Source: Scylla paramamosain
Lineage: Eukaryota > Arthropoda > Malacostraca > Decapoda > Portunidae
Assembly: GCF_035594125.1 (NCBI RefSeq)
Contig: NW_026973710.1
Location: 521,001-585,000 of the forward strand
Length of the DNA stretch: 64,000 bases
Direction: 5' to 3'
Shown here: piece by piece, positions 38,261 to 52,203 of the stretch
Layout: each line of letters opens with the position of its first letter
How positions within the stretch are numbered: the first letter of the stretch is position 1
Notes under the pieces: generated by a model
Told to the model about the DNA's origin: nothing
Databases searched by the model: none
What the model saw: the letters and a program-made list of their open reading frames with translations, nothing else
Position numbers and translations under genes: made by a program

Positions 38261-39284
38261 CCCCTCAGGCTGCCGCTTTTAAGGTGAGGGGTGAGTGTGA
38301 AAAACAAAAAAACTGACAACAAAGAAAAGAAGGAAAGAGAGCCAGAAAACTATGAACAAAGAACGGGAAAAAGCAAAAAAAAAAAAAAAAGAAAAAAGAA
38401 CGAAAGAGAGAAAAAGATTAAATAAAGAAAACCACAAAGTACAAAAAATAGGAAGAAACACACAAGTTTACGATGAATTAGCGAGTGATTAGTAACATAA
38501 AGTGGTCGTGAGAAAGAGTTACGAGTTACGACTTTGTAGTTGGAAGTTCGGGGAAGAAGAAAGGACGAACAGTGGAAGAGTGAAGTGTTTTGTAAGCAAG
38601 AACAGATTCCACGAAGTTTCCAGTGAACAGAACGGACCGAAAACTCCTTCAGAAGTTGGTATCATTAGGTTTTCTCGGCTCGCAGTGAAACATCTGCAGC
38701 GCCTGTTGTGGTCTGGGAGTCGCAAATCCAAGGAGTGAACGGCGGGAGGGAGGACGAAAAGGAAAGATGTAAGGATAGGATAGAGAGAAGGAAGGGAAGA
38801 AAAGGGGGAGGGAGGGACGTAAAGGAAAGAAGGGAAGAAGGAAGGAAGAAAGAGAATGATGAAGGAGGGACGGAAGGAAGGGGAAGGAAGGACAGGAAGC
38901 AGGGAGAGAAGAGAAGGAGAGAGGGAAGAAAGAGAGGGAAGGGAGGGAGAGAAGGGAGAACGTACAGGAAGATTCAGGGACAGGAGGGAGGGAAGATGGT
39001 GAGACGGAGGGAAGAGAAGGAGGGAGGAAAGAAAAGGAGGTAATCTACAAAGAGATACCAGACATGTGCAAAAGAAAAAAAGAAAGAATGAAAAATATGA
39101 AAATTAAAGAAATATGATAAAGAGTGATTGAAAGAGAGAAAAAAATAAAGGAAAGGAGGACTGAAGGAGAGACAAAATGTAGAGCAAAAGCAGTGAAGGA
39201 GATAGAAAGAAAGTGAATGAGAATTGTAGAATGTGAGACAAAAGATCAGAAAACGAAAAGTGAGTGAATGGTATATATATAAGG

Positions 39285-39285
<1 letters not shown>

Positions 39286-39349
<64 letters not shown>
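39286..39349. repeat. (GA)n microsatellite
   Basis: Uninterrupted GA tract. Confidence 0.97.
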
Positions 39350-39350
<1 letters not shown>

Positions 39351-39759
39351 ACTAAGTTAATCAACAGGGAAGCAGACAAACGAAAGAGAACGAGAAAAAG
39401 ATAAAGAAAAACCTACCAATCTTTTCCTCCACCTAATTACGGTTCTCTTCCCTCCTTCCTCCCACAATACCCTTTCTCTCCTTGCTCCTCCATTTTTCTC
39501 TCTTCCTCTCCTTCTTCGTCCTCCATCTTCCCTTCCTCCTCCTTCCTTCAGCAGTGGAAGAGAATAACAAACATATTTTTTACTCCTACCTCTCTCCTTC
39601 TCCCTCCTCGCTCCCTTAAGCACTTCCCTCTCTCTCTCACACCCCCCATCTTTCCCCTCTCCTCCCACCCGTATCAGTACCCTCGTGGTAAAATCTAGGG
39701 TTTCCTAAGGTGGGGGCGCCGCTCTCTGAATGATGAGGCAGCCGTGTTGTGTCGAAGAG

Positions 39760-39899
39760 GAGGAAGAGGAGGAGGAGGAGGAGAGGAAGAGGAAGAGAGG
39801 AAGAGGAGGAGGAGGAGGAGGAGGAGGAGGAGGAGGGAGAAAAGTAGGTGCAGGGAAGCGTGATGGCGTGCAAGAAATCATAATAAGATGGAAAACAAG

Positions 39900-39973
<74 letters not shown>

Positions 39974-40125
39974 CTGCTGCGAATTTTTCTTTTCTGCTGC
40001 TAATTTTTCTTATGCTATTTGTATTAGCAGCAGTAGTAGTAGTAGTAGTAGCTACGTAGTAGTAGTAGTGGTGGTGGTAGTGGTAGTGGCGGTAGTAGTA
40101 GTAGTAAAAGTAGTAGTAGTAGTGA

Positions 40126-40178
<53 letters not shown>

Positions 40179-40190
40179 AGAGTAGTAGTA
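39760..40190. repeat. (GGA)n, (CT)n and (TAG)n cluster
   Basis: GGA to about 39837, CT at 39901-39970, and TAG/TGG units at about 40025-40190. Confidence 0.93.
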
Positions 40191-40741
40191 ATTGTTCTTG
40201 CTTTTGTTTTTATAAAGGAGGGGTACCGGTTATTGTTGTTGATGTTATTGTTGTTGTTGGTGTTGTTGTTGTCATTTGTGATGGTGAAGCCGTTTTGATA
40301 ATCACGACAACATGTAATAATAACAATAATGAATAACAAAAATAGCAATAACGATAATATTACGAATGAAATGAAAACATGAACCAAAAAAGAAAAAAAA
40401 AAAAACCGGAAGAACTGAAGAAAAAGAAAGAAGTTTTAAAAATGTTCGTCCCAGCATAATAATAATACATTCCTTCTTTTTCCTTACGCGTCAAGTTAGA
40501 AGGAGAGGAGGAGAGGATGCAGGAGGGAGGAAGATAAGAAAGTGTGAAGGAGGGAAGGAAAGGAGATAAACGTATGAAGGATGGGCGGAGGGAGGGAGGG
40601 AGATAAGGACAGGAGGGAAGGAAGGGAAGACAGAATATGAAGGTGTGTGAAAGAGAGGGAAAGAGGTGTACAAAAGAGAGAGGAGGGGGAAAGGAGGGGG
40701 GGAGAGGCTGTAAAGATATGTGAAGGGAGGAAATGAGAGGT

Positions 40742-41019
<278 letters not shown>

Positions 41020-41399
41020 GGGAAAGAGTAGAGAGAGAGAGAGAAAGAGATAGAGAGAGAGAGAGTAGGATTTCTACCTCCTACTGTACCATAAGAAGAC
41101 TCTCCTACAGTCGTCCCTTAGCCCTGATTTCCCAAGGGCTAGCTGTGCAAGTGAGGGGGGGGAGGGGGTGTTAAGGACTGGGAAGACCTCACTGGGGGTC
41201 TGGATGCGATAGGATAGGGCTGAATAGGATTGGATTGGATTAAAATTAGATCAGGTCGAGGGATGATATGTGAGAGAGAGAGAGATTAGGTGAACATGAG
41301 AACGTAAAAAATTAGGGAAGTTGCTTCAAGTTCTTAGGTCTTCACGTGGCAGTGTCTGTATGGAGGTACTTTACATATTTTCACCCGTCATCCGTATGT

Positions 41400-41895
41400 G
41401 TACTTTTGTCTAATCTTATTTTGTCTAATTTGTCTAATCTTTTGTCCACTTTTTGTCTAATCTTTTCTCTAATCTGTCTATTATTTTGTCTAATTGTCTA
41501 ATCCTCTTTTGTTTAATCTCTTTAATCTTTTTTTTTGTTTAGTCTGTTTAATCTCCTTTTGTCTAATCTGTCTAATCGTCTTTTGTTTAATTTGTCTATT
41601 TTTTGTGTAATCTGCCTAATCTTTTTTTTTGTCTAATCTTCTTTTGTCTAATTTATCTAATTATTTTCTGTCTCATCTGTCTGTTCTTCTTATGTTTAAT
41701 CTGTCTAATTCTCTTTTGTCTAATTTCTCTAATCTTTTGTCTAATCTGTCTAATCTTTTGTTTTATCTGTTTTATTTGTTGTTTTATGTTTATTCTTTTA
41801 TTTTACTTGTCAAATCTTTTGTTCACTGTCTAATTTTTGTTTTGTTTAATTTCCCTATTTTTGTTTAATATGTCTAATCTTTTTTCTTCTAGTTT
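41400..41895. repeat. TTTTGTCTAATC-type minisatellite
   Basis: Irregular tandem array of TTTTGTCTAATCTGTCTAAT units over about 490 bases. Membrane-like open frames across it are by-products. Confidence 0.88.
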
Positions 41896-41934
41896 GTCTA
41901 TATAATCTTCCCTCAATACGCTTCCCTTATCATT

Positions 41935-42050
41935 ACAACTACGCACTTTTACTACAACACACTCTTACTACAACACACTCTTACTGCAAATCACTCTTAC
42001 CACAACACACTCTTACTACAACACGCTCTTACTGCAACACACTTACAACA
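41935..42050. repeat. CACTCTTACTACAACA minisatellite
   Basis: About seven units of 15-16 bases with C/G substitutions. Confidence 0.88.
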
Positions 42051-42105
42051 ACTGATCTCTCTAGTGCACGCTTCCACATAAATGCTAAAGGACAAAGAAA
42101 AAAAA

Positions 42106-42560
42106 AACAACATTACACCAAGCAACAAAACTATAACATTTTACCAATACGTTTTCCTTATTCGCTTCTCTTAATGCAACTCTTCTATACCAGATCTTCT
42201 TTGTTCGAACAGAAGCCACAGGCAGAAAAACTACCAATAATTCGTCTCCACTACACCAAGCAACAAAACTACACCATTCTTCCATTATGGCTTCTCTTAT
42301 GTCATTTTTTCTACAACATTCGTCTGCTGTACTTAAAATAAATAAAATAAATAAATAGCAAGTTCTGGGAGATCGTGTTAAGTATTTAGAGGAAGAGGGA
42401 GAAAGAAAATAGCTCTCCATTACACCAAGCAAAAACACTATAGCATTCTGCCAAAACATTTTCCTTACGGCTTCCCTTACGCAATCTTTTTATACCATTC
42501 GTCTACTGCACGTAAAAAGAAGCAGGTTTTGGGAGATCGTTTTAAATATTTAGAGGACGA
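42106..42560. repeat. Degenerate long tandem repeat, about three units
   Basis: ACACCAAGCAA recurs at about 42116, 42253 and 42423; TGGGAGATCGT and ATTTAGAGGA at about 42366 and 42529. Units are about 140-170 bases. Confidence 0.75.
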
Positions 42561-42880
42561 GGCCTTGGCGGTGTGTGGCCTTTGTTTACACTAGCCGCGG
42601 TACCAGGGAGGGTGTAGGTTAGTAGTAAAGTGCAGGAGGTAATACAAGGGAGGTATAGTACTATACATTAACGGTAAATTTAGCCGCTACCTAGGGCAGG
42701 CCAGCGTGGTTAGGTTAATGATACAAAATGGACGGATATTTTGTCTTCATTCTCTGCGCTCGTGTGGTGGAAAAATGCTTCGTTTCCTACATCTTTTTTT
42801 TTTTCCCCTTTTTCCCTTTTTTTTCCTTTTTCGTTTTCCTGGTTTTTCCTTTTTTTCTGTTTTTTCGCTGTCCCTTGGCT

Positions 42881-42905
42881 CTCTCTCTCTCTCTCTCTCT
42901 CTCTG
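42881..42905. repeat. Short (CT)n microsatellite
   Basis: CT tract in pyrimidine-rich surroundings. Confidence 0.9.
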
Positions 42906-43129
42906 TTTCTCTCTGTGCGTGGCGTGTGAGTCACAGCCTCACTGTGGCGCCCTCAGGTGTGTGTGCAGGTGAGGGAGTCACCATGATGTCACACTCATTC
43001 ATTCACTCCATCCATGAAATTTGTTCATCGCAGAACCACAACGCAACAGGATTTTCTTTTTCGGACAGACGTCACAACGAAACAACAGAACAACTGTCTG
43101 CGTGTCCCTGCGCGGCTGAGGCTGCCCCG

Positions 43130-43530
43130 TGACTCAGCGAGTGTGCGGCTGTCCCCTCCCAGGCCGGGTGCTGCGCCGTAGTGCTTCGTTCACCTTCTCC
43201 AGTGGGGGGAGCGGAACCCTCAGTCCTGCCCAGGTAGCCAAGATGGGCCTGGGCTGCTGGGGAGGACGGCAGACCCCCGTCACTGTGCGCTGCGTGGCGA
43301 ACGGGGTGGCCGTCTTCAGGAGGCAGGTGGCGCTGGCCGCCCTCGTGCAGGTGCTGACGTGCACCGCTACAGCACAACAGGCTGTGCCTCACTTCAGCCC
43401 TGCAGGAGGCAAGGTGAAGTGAAAGCAGCAGTGCCTCGCCGCCATGTTCTGCAATGGTGGGTATCTGGGTTGAGGGTGGCGCCAACCACCCTGCCAACCA
43501 CGCCGCCAAGCCATTGAGGGCAGATCTGTG
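43130..43530. other. GC-rich island, no recognised product
   Basis: CpG-rich against AT-rich or repetitive neighbours. Open frames on both strands have GC-rich third positions, so openness is not evidence for one frame. Could be a promoter/first-exon region or a coding exon. Confidence 0.35.
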
Positions 43531-44241
43531 ACAGGTCAGGCCCTCAGGCTGAGCATGAACAAGACAGCCCAGGCCATGAGGCCATGAGACTTCAGGTCAC
43601 CTGCTGCTCCTCCCTCAAAGGAAGATTCCCCTTACGGCCACGCGCCAGTCCTGAACTCCTAGCTACAGCTACTGCTACTGCTGCTGCTAGTAGTGGTAGA
43701 TGTTGTTGTTGCTGTTGTTGTTGTTGTTGTGCAGGTGGTGTGTTGCGTGCAGGCCTCGTAGGACGCCAGCGCTCAGTCACAGTGAGGGCGTCGCCTCTGC
43801 TCTAACACGGAGCGCATCACTACAAAGCAGTCGTTTGCATTCACACCTTTGCTTCTCGTGGCCTTTGTTTGGAGACGCGCAAACAAAACCCAGGAAAAGC
43901 AAAACTGAATCCAAACCACCGCCTTGTAGGTTCCGAAGTGTTACAGCAAAGGGCACACCGCCGTCTGTGTGGCTTGACTGTGTTACTGAGCTTACGCGGG
44001 TGTCCTGTTAGGCCAGTACAACACATAGCCAACACAACAACAACAATAACAACAACAGCAGCAGTAGCAACAGAAACATTCCCTCCCCTCACACGACATC
44101 CTTCCCTTCATCTCTGGTTCTCTCCTCGCCTGCCTCGCGCGTCGCCGTCAGGAAACATTGGGTAAGCCACGAAGGATGACACACTGCACACATCTAATGT
44201 TTGCTTTTTTCTTTCTTTTCAGGTTAAGAAATACTTTTATT

Positions 44242-44397
<156 letters not shown>

Positions 44398-44410
44398 CCA
44401 CCACTAACTT

Positions 44411-44958
44411 ATTTTTGGCAAATGTGGCTAACACACTTGTATGCAAAATCATGGGCATGTCGATCATTTTGTGTGATATTATTTTAGTCAAGTGACTTTT
44501 AGCTATGTAGGCAGTTTTATTTATTTTACATTTTTGTATTTTTAAGTCGTTGATTAACAATAAGTAACTTTTTTAATTAGGTTAGTTTTATTAGTTAGTT
44601 TTATCTTTTATTATTTCATAGTTTTGGTATGTAATAACTTTTTAAATTTTATTGGCTAGAATTTTTTAAGCGTTAATTCTATATTATGTTATTTTCCTTT
44701 AACAATACTATGTTTGAAATATTCAATTATTTTATAAAATCAAATAATCCTCTATAGAAACTAATTATTATTTGTAAACCGTTTGTAGAGCATTACGTAT
44801 TTTAACTTGTCCTTTTATATTGATAGTGTATTAATACTGCTTACTGTTCTTAATGGACTTTATAACAGTCTTGCTACTTTGCAGTGGACCGACAGCGTCA
44901 CTGCCATTTTACCTTTAACTTTGTAATTACATGTTGAGAGTAGCGTTGTGGTCAATAA

Positions 44959-44960
<2 letters not shown>
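44411..44960 (+). mobile_element. Possible LINE 3' UTR, AT-rich
   Basis: An AT-rich block ending in GTTGTGGTCAATAAAAT followed by (AAT)n. The same 17 bases end the 3' UTR of the LINE at 57250-61720. This suggests a 5'-truncated copy of a related family with no coding part left. Confidence 0.45.
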
Positions 44961-45003
<43 letters not shown>

Positions 45004-45046
45004 AATAATAATAAAAATAATAATGATAATAATAATATTAATAATA

Positions 45047-45132
<86 letters not shown>

Positions 45133-45221
45133 CGGAAGGCAAGAGGAAACAACGCTGTCAGTAATTAATCTTAAGACGGAAGTGAATCTCAGAGAAGTGT
45201 GTATCATGACATACTCCCCAT

Positions 45222-45296
<75 letters not shown>

Positions 45297-45315
45297 ACAC
45301 ACACACACACACACA
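44961..45315. repeat. (AAT)n, (GT)n and (CT)n(AC)n cluster
   Basis: AAT/GAT to about 45047, GT to 45130, CT at 45223-45291, then a short AC tract. Confidence 0.95.
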
Positions 45316-46524
45316 GAAAGTCCTCATCTCAGAATTTCTTTTTTAAAAATCAACAAATCTATTTTTTCCCCCTTCCTCCCTTTCAGCAGCTCATTTTTCC
45401 ACGTATTGTACTTCCCTTTCCCTTCATTCCCTCCCTTCTTCCCTTCCTCCATATACGCAGGCGAGAAAGCCATCCACACCTGCTACTACACATCTGTCAG
45501 AAACCTTTACACCTTTCCCATAAGCCTGGCTCCTTTTGGTTACCTGTGATCAGAGTGGCAGGTGAGGAGGGGAGGGAGGAGGTCACGGGAGGCAGGAGGA
45601 GAGAGGATAAAGTACAGAGGGATGAGGGGGAAGGTGTAAGGCATCTAAATCTCTGACGAGCCAGCATATACCAAGAGGCAGGAAGGTATTCGCCTCTTCA
45701 CGATGAGTAAACAGCGGAGGGAGAGCGTGGGAGGACAAGATAGAATAGACGTGGAAGGAAGATAGTTTTAGAATTACGTTTTCTTCATCCGTGTTTCGTT
45801 TTCTTCACCCGTGTTACGTTTTCTTCGTCCCTGTTTGCCTTACGCCCATCTTCGCATCTTCCACTGCTCTACTTTGTGTCAGAAACAAGTCTCATTCTTC
45901 TACTTACTTTACCGCTGTCTCTGCATCATTATTTTGTTGTCTTTCATTCCTATTATACTTCTACTTTCTTCTAATCCCTTGGTGTCCCTTTGTCGCTTTC
46001 TGTTCTTCCTTTATCACCAGTTTCTGTTGTCCTCATTCCTTTTTCTAAGTTTCATTAATTGCTCTCTTTCATTCCTATCATTTTATACCTCTAATTTATC
46101 CCTTTTGTAGTTCCCTGGTGTCTCTCTGTTTCTCTCTGTGTCTCTTTTATCACCAGTTCCTGCTGCTTTCACTCCCCTTCCTCTCCTGACCAGTTATTCA
46201 CCACCACTCTTGTTTCTTGCCATTCCTCGTTACTCATTCTTAATCACTCCCTGTCGTTTCTTGCCGCTGGTTATCATTCCACGTCATTCTCAGTCATTCC
46301 TAATTCCTCTCTGTGATCTCTTGGCACTCTTTAGGATTACGTGTCATTACCACTCATTCCTAATCATTCCTTGTCGTTTCTTGGCACTGCTAGTCATTCC
46401 TTGTCACTCGCAGTCATTTTTCACCTTCCTTATCATCTCTTATCACTTCAAGTCATTTCAGTCAACTCCATATAATTTCATAATTTCAAAACACTCCTAG
46501 TCGCTCATATTTTTTTATACTCCT

Positions 46525-46790
46525 CACTCCAGAAGCCTCCCAGCCACTCTCATTTTCATACCTCGTCACTCCAGAACACTCCAAATCACTCCCGTTTTCA
46601 TATCTCGTCACTCCAGAACACTCCAAATCACTCATTTTCATACCCCGTCACTCCAGAACACTCCAAATCACTCTCATTTTCATACCTCGTCACTCCAAAA
46701 CACTCAAAATCACTCCCATTTTCATTCTTCTTCACTCCAAAGCACTCCTATAGTCACTCCCTGTCAAACCCTGTCACTCCTTGTTCATCT
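46525..46790. repeat. 46-base degenerate minisatellite
   Basis: Unit near CACTCCAGAACACTCCAAAT plus CACTCTCATTTTCATACCTCGT, about five copies. A looser TCATTCCT-rich array precedes it at 46200-46440. The rest of 45316-47376 shows no gene. Confidence 0.85.
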
Positions 46791-47372
46791 TCACCATCTC
46801 CAGACACTCCCCAACCCCTCCAAGTCTTTCAGTCACTCGTACTCACTCCACACGCCTGTCTTTCCTCATTTGTTTGTCTCGTACTAATACCCAACACACC
46901 AATGCTACCCTACTCTCTCTCCCCAGCCTCCCATCCACGTGTCGGTTTCCTCATCGTCTCCTTGCACTTCTCTCCCTCCCGTTCTCATCTTGATTACTGG
47001 GAGAGGCAGTGTCGCAGTGGCCCAGTCAAGGGTGCGTCTGTGTTTAGCCTTCAGCCTTTCAAGTTCCGACTAATAGATTCTGGTCTTTTTTTTTCTGTTT
47101 AACTCCTCCATTTGCGTCCGTGTGATGGAGGTCAAGTGATTTGGTGCAAAGGGCCTCGCTTCCACTTGATTTGCTACGTTTGACCTGCGACGCGTGTGAT
47201 TTGAAGTGGCGGGGAGTTGAGAGGTTTAAAAGCTCCGTCGGTCAGTTTCCCCTCTTGACTGCTTAAGTGGCAAAGTGGCAGCGTTTAATTAGGATGATTT
47301 TGAACGAAAGGCTGTGGAAATCTTGCTACTCCCTTTCCTATTCTTTCTCCATGATTAGCTGTGTCTCTTTCT

Positions 47373-47492
<120 letters not shown>

Positions 47493-48066
47493 CTATCTCT
47501 TTATTTGATTAACCTCTTCTCATTTCTCTTCTTTTCTTCCTTTCTTGTGTTACTCTTCATTTCCTTGCTTACCTCTAATTTCTATATTTTCTTATCTTCC
47601 TCTCTCTTCTTACTCTTCCTTCCATTGCTTATTTTTCCTGTTCTCTTTTCCTTTCTTCCTTTCTTTCCTTACCCTTCCTTTCTTTGCCTACCTCTAATTT
47701 CGCTTTTATTATCTTCCTTTCTCTTCTTTATCTTCCTTTCCTTGCTTATCTCTCCTGTTCTGTTTTCCGTTCTTCCTTTCTGTTCTTACTCCCTTTCCTT
47801 GCCTATCTCTACTTCTCTCTCATATTATCCTCCTCTCTCTCTGCTAACCTGTCTCTCTACTTACTCTTCCTTCTCTTCTTTGCCTCTCATCCTCTTTTCC
47901 TACCTGTCTTTCTTTTTTTACTCTTCCTTTCTTCTAATTTCTCTCTTGTTACCTTCCTCCCTCCCCCCCTTGCCTCTCATTTCCTCCTGTTACATATCTT
48001 TACAGTCTTAACGATTAACAAGTGAAATTGGAGTAGCTTTTTATCTCTCTCTCTCTCCCTCTCTCT

Positions 48067-48104
<38 letters not shown>

Positions 48105-48949
48105 CTCCTCCTCTTAGACTTAATTCTTTATTACTTTCCTCTCAAATTCATGTGGTTTTTCTATACAACATCTTTTTTTTTTTTCAGGGCAGTATTGGTT
48201 AGAGTGATGAGAGTGGTGGGGAGGAGCGTCTGTATTATCCTGTCTCTCCCACTAATAGCGTAGAATAGTTACCGAAACAGTTTAGTAAGGAGCTCTGTTG
48301 CTGTTTGGACTTTCTTTGTATTCCTTTGTATTCGTCCTTTTCCTCCTCCTTCTCCTCCTCCTTCTTCAGCAATATAACCAACCAGCCGGACAGATAGACG
48401 GAGAGAAAGAAAGAGAGAGACAGAGAGAAGGACACACAGAGGAGGGTTTAGAAAAAGACTCGGGAAGAAAAAGTCCAAGACATCCTTTTCTTATTTTATA
48501 GAGTGTCCGTCTGCACGGCTCTTCAAACAACGCGAGGAACAGGAGGAGGAGAAAGAAGAGGAGGAGGTGGAGGAGGAGGAGGGGGAGGAGGAGAAAGAGG
48601 ACGAGGAAGAGAATAGATCAGTGAAAAGCTTTGTGTTGAAGTATTTTTTTCTTTCTCTCTCTTAGTGGTTAAAATGGAGGGTAGTTACGAGGAAGAGGAG
48701 GAGGAGGAGGAGGAGGACCACGAGGAGGAGGAGGAGTTGAAGTTGTAAAACGTCACTGAAAAATTTGAGAAAACTGATAGATTTTTTCCGTTCCTCCTCC
48801 TCCTCCTCTTTCTCCTCCTCTTGGTCGTCTGTCATTATATTTCCTCGCCTCCCTGACTCTGGCCCTCGCTCTCCCAATCAGAAAGGCTTGTCAAGTCATC
48901 CGTTTGTCTGAAGCGTGGAGATGATGGATGATTGTCGCCTTTCAAACAG

Positions 48950-48953
48950 ACAC

Positions 48954-49035
<82 letters not shown>
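48950..49035. repeat. (CA)n microsatellite
   Basis: About 42 CA units. 48540-48780 to its left is GGA-rich. Confidence 0.97.
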
Positions 49036-49037
<2 letters not shown>

Positions 49038-49382
49038 GCACAGACAGACACACAGACCGACACTTAAGGTTCACGTTGAGTGTTAAATGAGTGTTTTCCG
49101 TTTGTCGTTCTTGGAAAGTTCAATCATACAGGAAAGAATTGAGCTTTCTTCTTCTTATTATTATTATTATTATCATTATTTTCTTCTTTTTTTCTTTTTT
49201 TCTTCCTTTCAGGTCTCCTATTTCTCTACCTAAAAAAAAAAAAATGACATTGTAGTTTTATTTAGACAATTGACAGACAGATATGTGTTTCAGTTCTATG
49301 TGTTATTTTCTTTATTATTCATTTGTATAAATTTTGTTACTCGTGTATTTTGCAGTATGTGATTCGTCATTTCGCCTATAAA

Positions 49383-49386
<4 letters not shown>

Positions 49387-49441
<55 letters not shown>
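49387..49441. repeat. (GT)n microsatellite
   Basis: Uninterrupted GT tract. Confidence 0.97.
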
Positions 49442-49442
<1 letters not shown>

Positions 49443-49884
49443 AAGTCATTCACACGCACCCCCAGGAAATAAAATAAAATAAAAAAGTTTAATTAAAGCC
49501 ATGAAAAACAGATTTGCCAAAGATAACTTGGTGTAAAGATTAACAAGCCTTAAGCGTCTGTTATGAGCACCAAACTTTTCTAATTAAGCTTTTTTTCTTT
49601 TCTTTTTCTTTGTCCCAGAAACGAGTAATCATTGGTGACCGTCCTTAGCTCGGGACAGGACCATCAGCTGGGCGGCGGCGGTAGTGGTGGCGACGGCGGA
49701 TGTGGTGGTAAGGTTATATACGAAGAGGAAGAAAAGGAAGAGAAGTAAAAGGAAATGCCAGAGGAGGAGAAAGAAAAATAGAAGAAGGCGCGAGAGAAGG
49801 AGATGAGGAGGAGGAGGAGGAGAAGGAGGAAAGCGCTATGGAAGAAAGAAGAGTAAGAAGAGAAGTAATGATTGGGTGTTGGAG

Positions 49885-49889
<5 letters not shown>

Positions 49890-49936
<47 letters not shown>
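49890..49936. repeat. (CT)n microsatellite
   Basis: Uninterrupted CT tract. Confidence 0.97.
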
Positions 49937-49940
<4 letters not shown>

Positions 49941-50727
49941 GTGTCGGTGTGTAGTAAATATTTAAGAGAGTTCTTAAAGAAAATAGATCGCTGAGAGAGA
50001 AAAAAAGATGTCAAGCAAAGAGGACAAAGAAAAAAATCAATAACTTTGCTTCCTTCTTTCTTCTTTCCTTCCTTCCTTCCTTTCTTCCTTCCTTCCTTCA
50101 ACCTTTCCTTCAGTATATTCCTCCATCACTTCTTCCTTTATATCTCCTCTCCTTTAACCCGTTTACTCCTCATCCCTTTTATATTTTTATCTCCTCCTTC
50201 CTCTTCCTCCTCCTTGCCAAAATAACATTGCCTTCCTAATATCCTTCACCCCCGTACCCACCCCCCAATATCCTCAGTATCCTTTTGTGTCCCACACTTC
50301 CTAACCTCCCTGCCCCATCCTTCCCCTTCCTTCATCCTTCTCCATACACTCCGGCCTCGCTTCTTATAAACAGACGAAGACGAAGCCAAAGTCAAGAAGC
50401 CGAACACACACATACTTCCGAACAAGGGCAGTGGTGGTGGTGGTGGTGGTGGTTGTGTTTAGTGATTGAGAATATTGGTTTCAGGCAAGTTGGTTGTGTA
50501 TGTGGGGGAGAAAATACTTATATTAAGGTGAGCAGTGAGACAGGTATTGGTGCTTGGGTCGTGATGGTGGTGGTGCTTGTGGTGGTGATGATGGTGATGG
50601 CGGTTGTCTGTCCTCTTTGTGTTTTATTGTTTATTTATTTATTTATTTATTTATTCATGTCATTTGGCCTTTTTGTTTGTTTTGATTGTTACTATTGCAT
50701 GTATTATGTATTAATCTATTTATTCGA

Positions 50728-50733
50728 TAATAA

Positions 50734-50777
<44 letters not shown>

Positions 50778-50788
50778 CTAAAGCAATA

Positions 50789-50863
<75 letters not shown>

Positions 50864-50892
50864 AGAGGAACCATGAATCTACCAACTTTCCA

Positions 50893-50976
<84 letters not shown>

Positions 50977-51280
50977 CTTCTTTTCTTTCTTCTTCCTACT
51001 ATTTTTTCCTCTACTCCTCCTCTTCCTCCTCCTCTTCCTTCTTTGCCTCTCTTCATCGTTTTCATCTTTCTCCTCCTCTTTATCTTCCTTTTCCTTCTCT
51101 TTGTCCTACTTCTCTTCCTTCTTTTCTTTCTCCTCGTCTTACTCTTCCTCTTCTTCTTCCTCTTCCTCCTCCTCCTCCTCCTCCTCCTCCTCCTCCTCCT
51201 CCTCCTCCTCCTCTTTCTCCTTTTCCTTCTCCTCGTCCTCCTCCTCCTCCTCCCCCTTTTTCCTTCTCCTCCTCTTTCTC
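50728..51280. repeat. (TAG)n, (GA)n, (CT)n and CTC/TTC cluster
   Basis: TAG at 50728-50776, GA at 50790-50860, CT at 50894-50971 (complementary to the GA, 33 bases apart), then a CTC/TTC-rich block. Confidence 0.95.
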
Positions 51281-51284
51281 CTCG

Positions 51285-51611
51285 AATTGTTACCATCTGG
51301 CAGAAGATGGAGATCTGTGCAGGGCCGAACATCTCGGTATAGGGAGTCGTATGTTCCATCTAGTATCAGGATATTGAATGGGAATCAACAGTTGTAAAAG
51401 AAGGCAGCACTCAGGGACATCAGCAATACTTTTAATGTTTTTAATATTTTAATGTGTTCTATTTTTGATAGTTTATGATTGAGAATTTAATAGATGTAAC
51501 TGATAGTTTTAAGAATTTTTATACTTCTAAATTTCTCTTTTATACTTTGGCAAGCACAAGACAAATTCTCTGTAAGAGCAATAAAGTATTATTATTGTTA
51601 TTATTATTATG
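51285..51611 (+). mobile_element. LINE C-terminal remnant with ATT tail
   Basis: The frame reads LPSGRRWRSVQGRTSRY then RESYVPSSIRILN, stop at about 51397, a pattern common at the C-terminus of several LINE proteins (PSGRR, RTxRxxxSFxPxxIxxLN). A 200-base AT-rich 3' UTR follows, with GCAATAAAGTATTATT and an (ATT)n tail. Clade unknown. Confidence 0.65.
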
Positions 51612-51756
51612 TCTTCTACCGCTATTTTCATGCTAACTGTTCTTCTGATCTTGCTAACTGCATGTCTCTTCTCCTTCCGCGGCCTCGCTGCACAAGACTT
51701 TCTTCTTTTTCTCACCCCTATTCTGTCCACCTTTCTAACGCAAGAGTTAACCAGTA
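51612..51756 (+). mobile_element. Family A LINE fragment (copy A4)
   Basis: Plus-sense piece GTCTTCTACCGCTATTTTCA through GTTAACCAGTATT. It is bounded by the ATT tail on the left and the tail of copy A5 on the right. It nearly equals the segment missing from copy A6. Confidence 0.85.
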
Positions 51757-52047
51757 TTTTTTTTTTTTTTTATGTAGGAAGGATACTGGCCAGGGGCAAC
51801 AAAAATCTAATAAAAAAAGTGCCCACTGAAATGCCAGTCCCATAAAGGGGTCAAAGCAGTGGTCAAAAATTGGTGGATAAGTGTCTTGAAACCTCCCTCT
51901 TGAAGGAATTCAAGTCATAGGAAGGTGGAAATACAGAAGCAGGCAGGGAGTTCCAGAGTTTACCAGAGAAAGGGATGAATGATTGAGAATACTGGTTAAC
52001 TCTTGCGTTAGAGAGGTGGACAGAATAGGGGTGAGAGAAAGAAGAAA
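51757..52047 (-). mobile_element. Family A LINE 3' end (copy A5)
   Basis: Last about 290 bases of family A on the minus strand (SHPYSVHLSNARVNQYSQSF, SGKLWNSLPASVFPPSYD, FKREVSRHLS), with its A-tail at 51757-51770, tail-to-tail with A4. Confidence 0.88.
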
Positions 52048-52106
52048 GTCTCTTCCAGTAAATCCATGAACAAAAAATATTTCTATAAAAAATATATTTT
52101 ATGACA

Positions 52107-52109
<3 letters not shown>

Positions 52110-52201
<92 letters not shown>
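52110..52201. repeat. (GT)n microsatellite
   Basis: About 46 GT units. Confidence 0.97.

Positions 52202-52203
<2 letters not shown>

Noticed and set aside
41603..41868. Hydrophobic small membrane proteins
   Set aside because: By-product of the TTTTGTCTAATC minisatellite.
50285..51397. 370-codon plus-strand open frame
   Set aside because: Mostly GA, CT and CTC repeats joined to a LINE C-terminal remnant at the end.
51612..52047. Twin-priming inversion within one family A copy
   Set aside because: The inverted piece lies beyond the 3' tail of A5, not at its 5' side, so the geometry does not fit twin priming.
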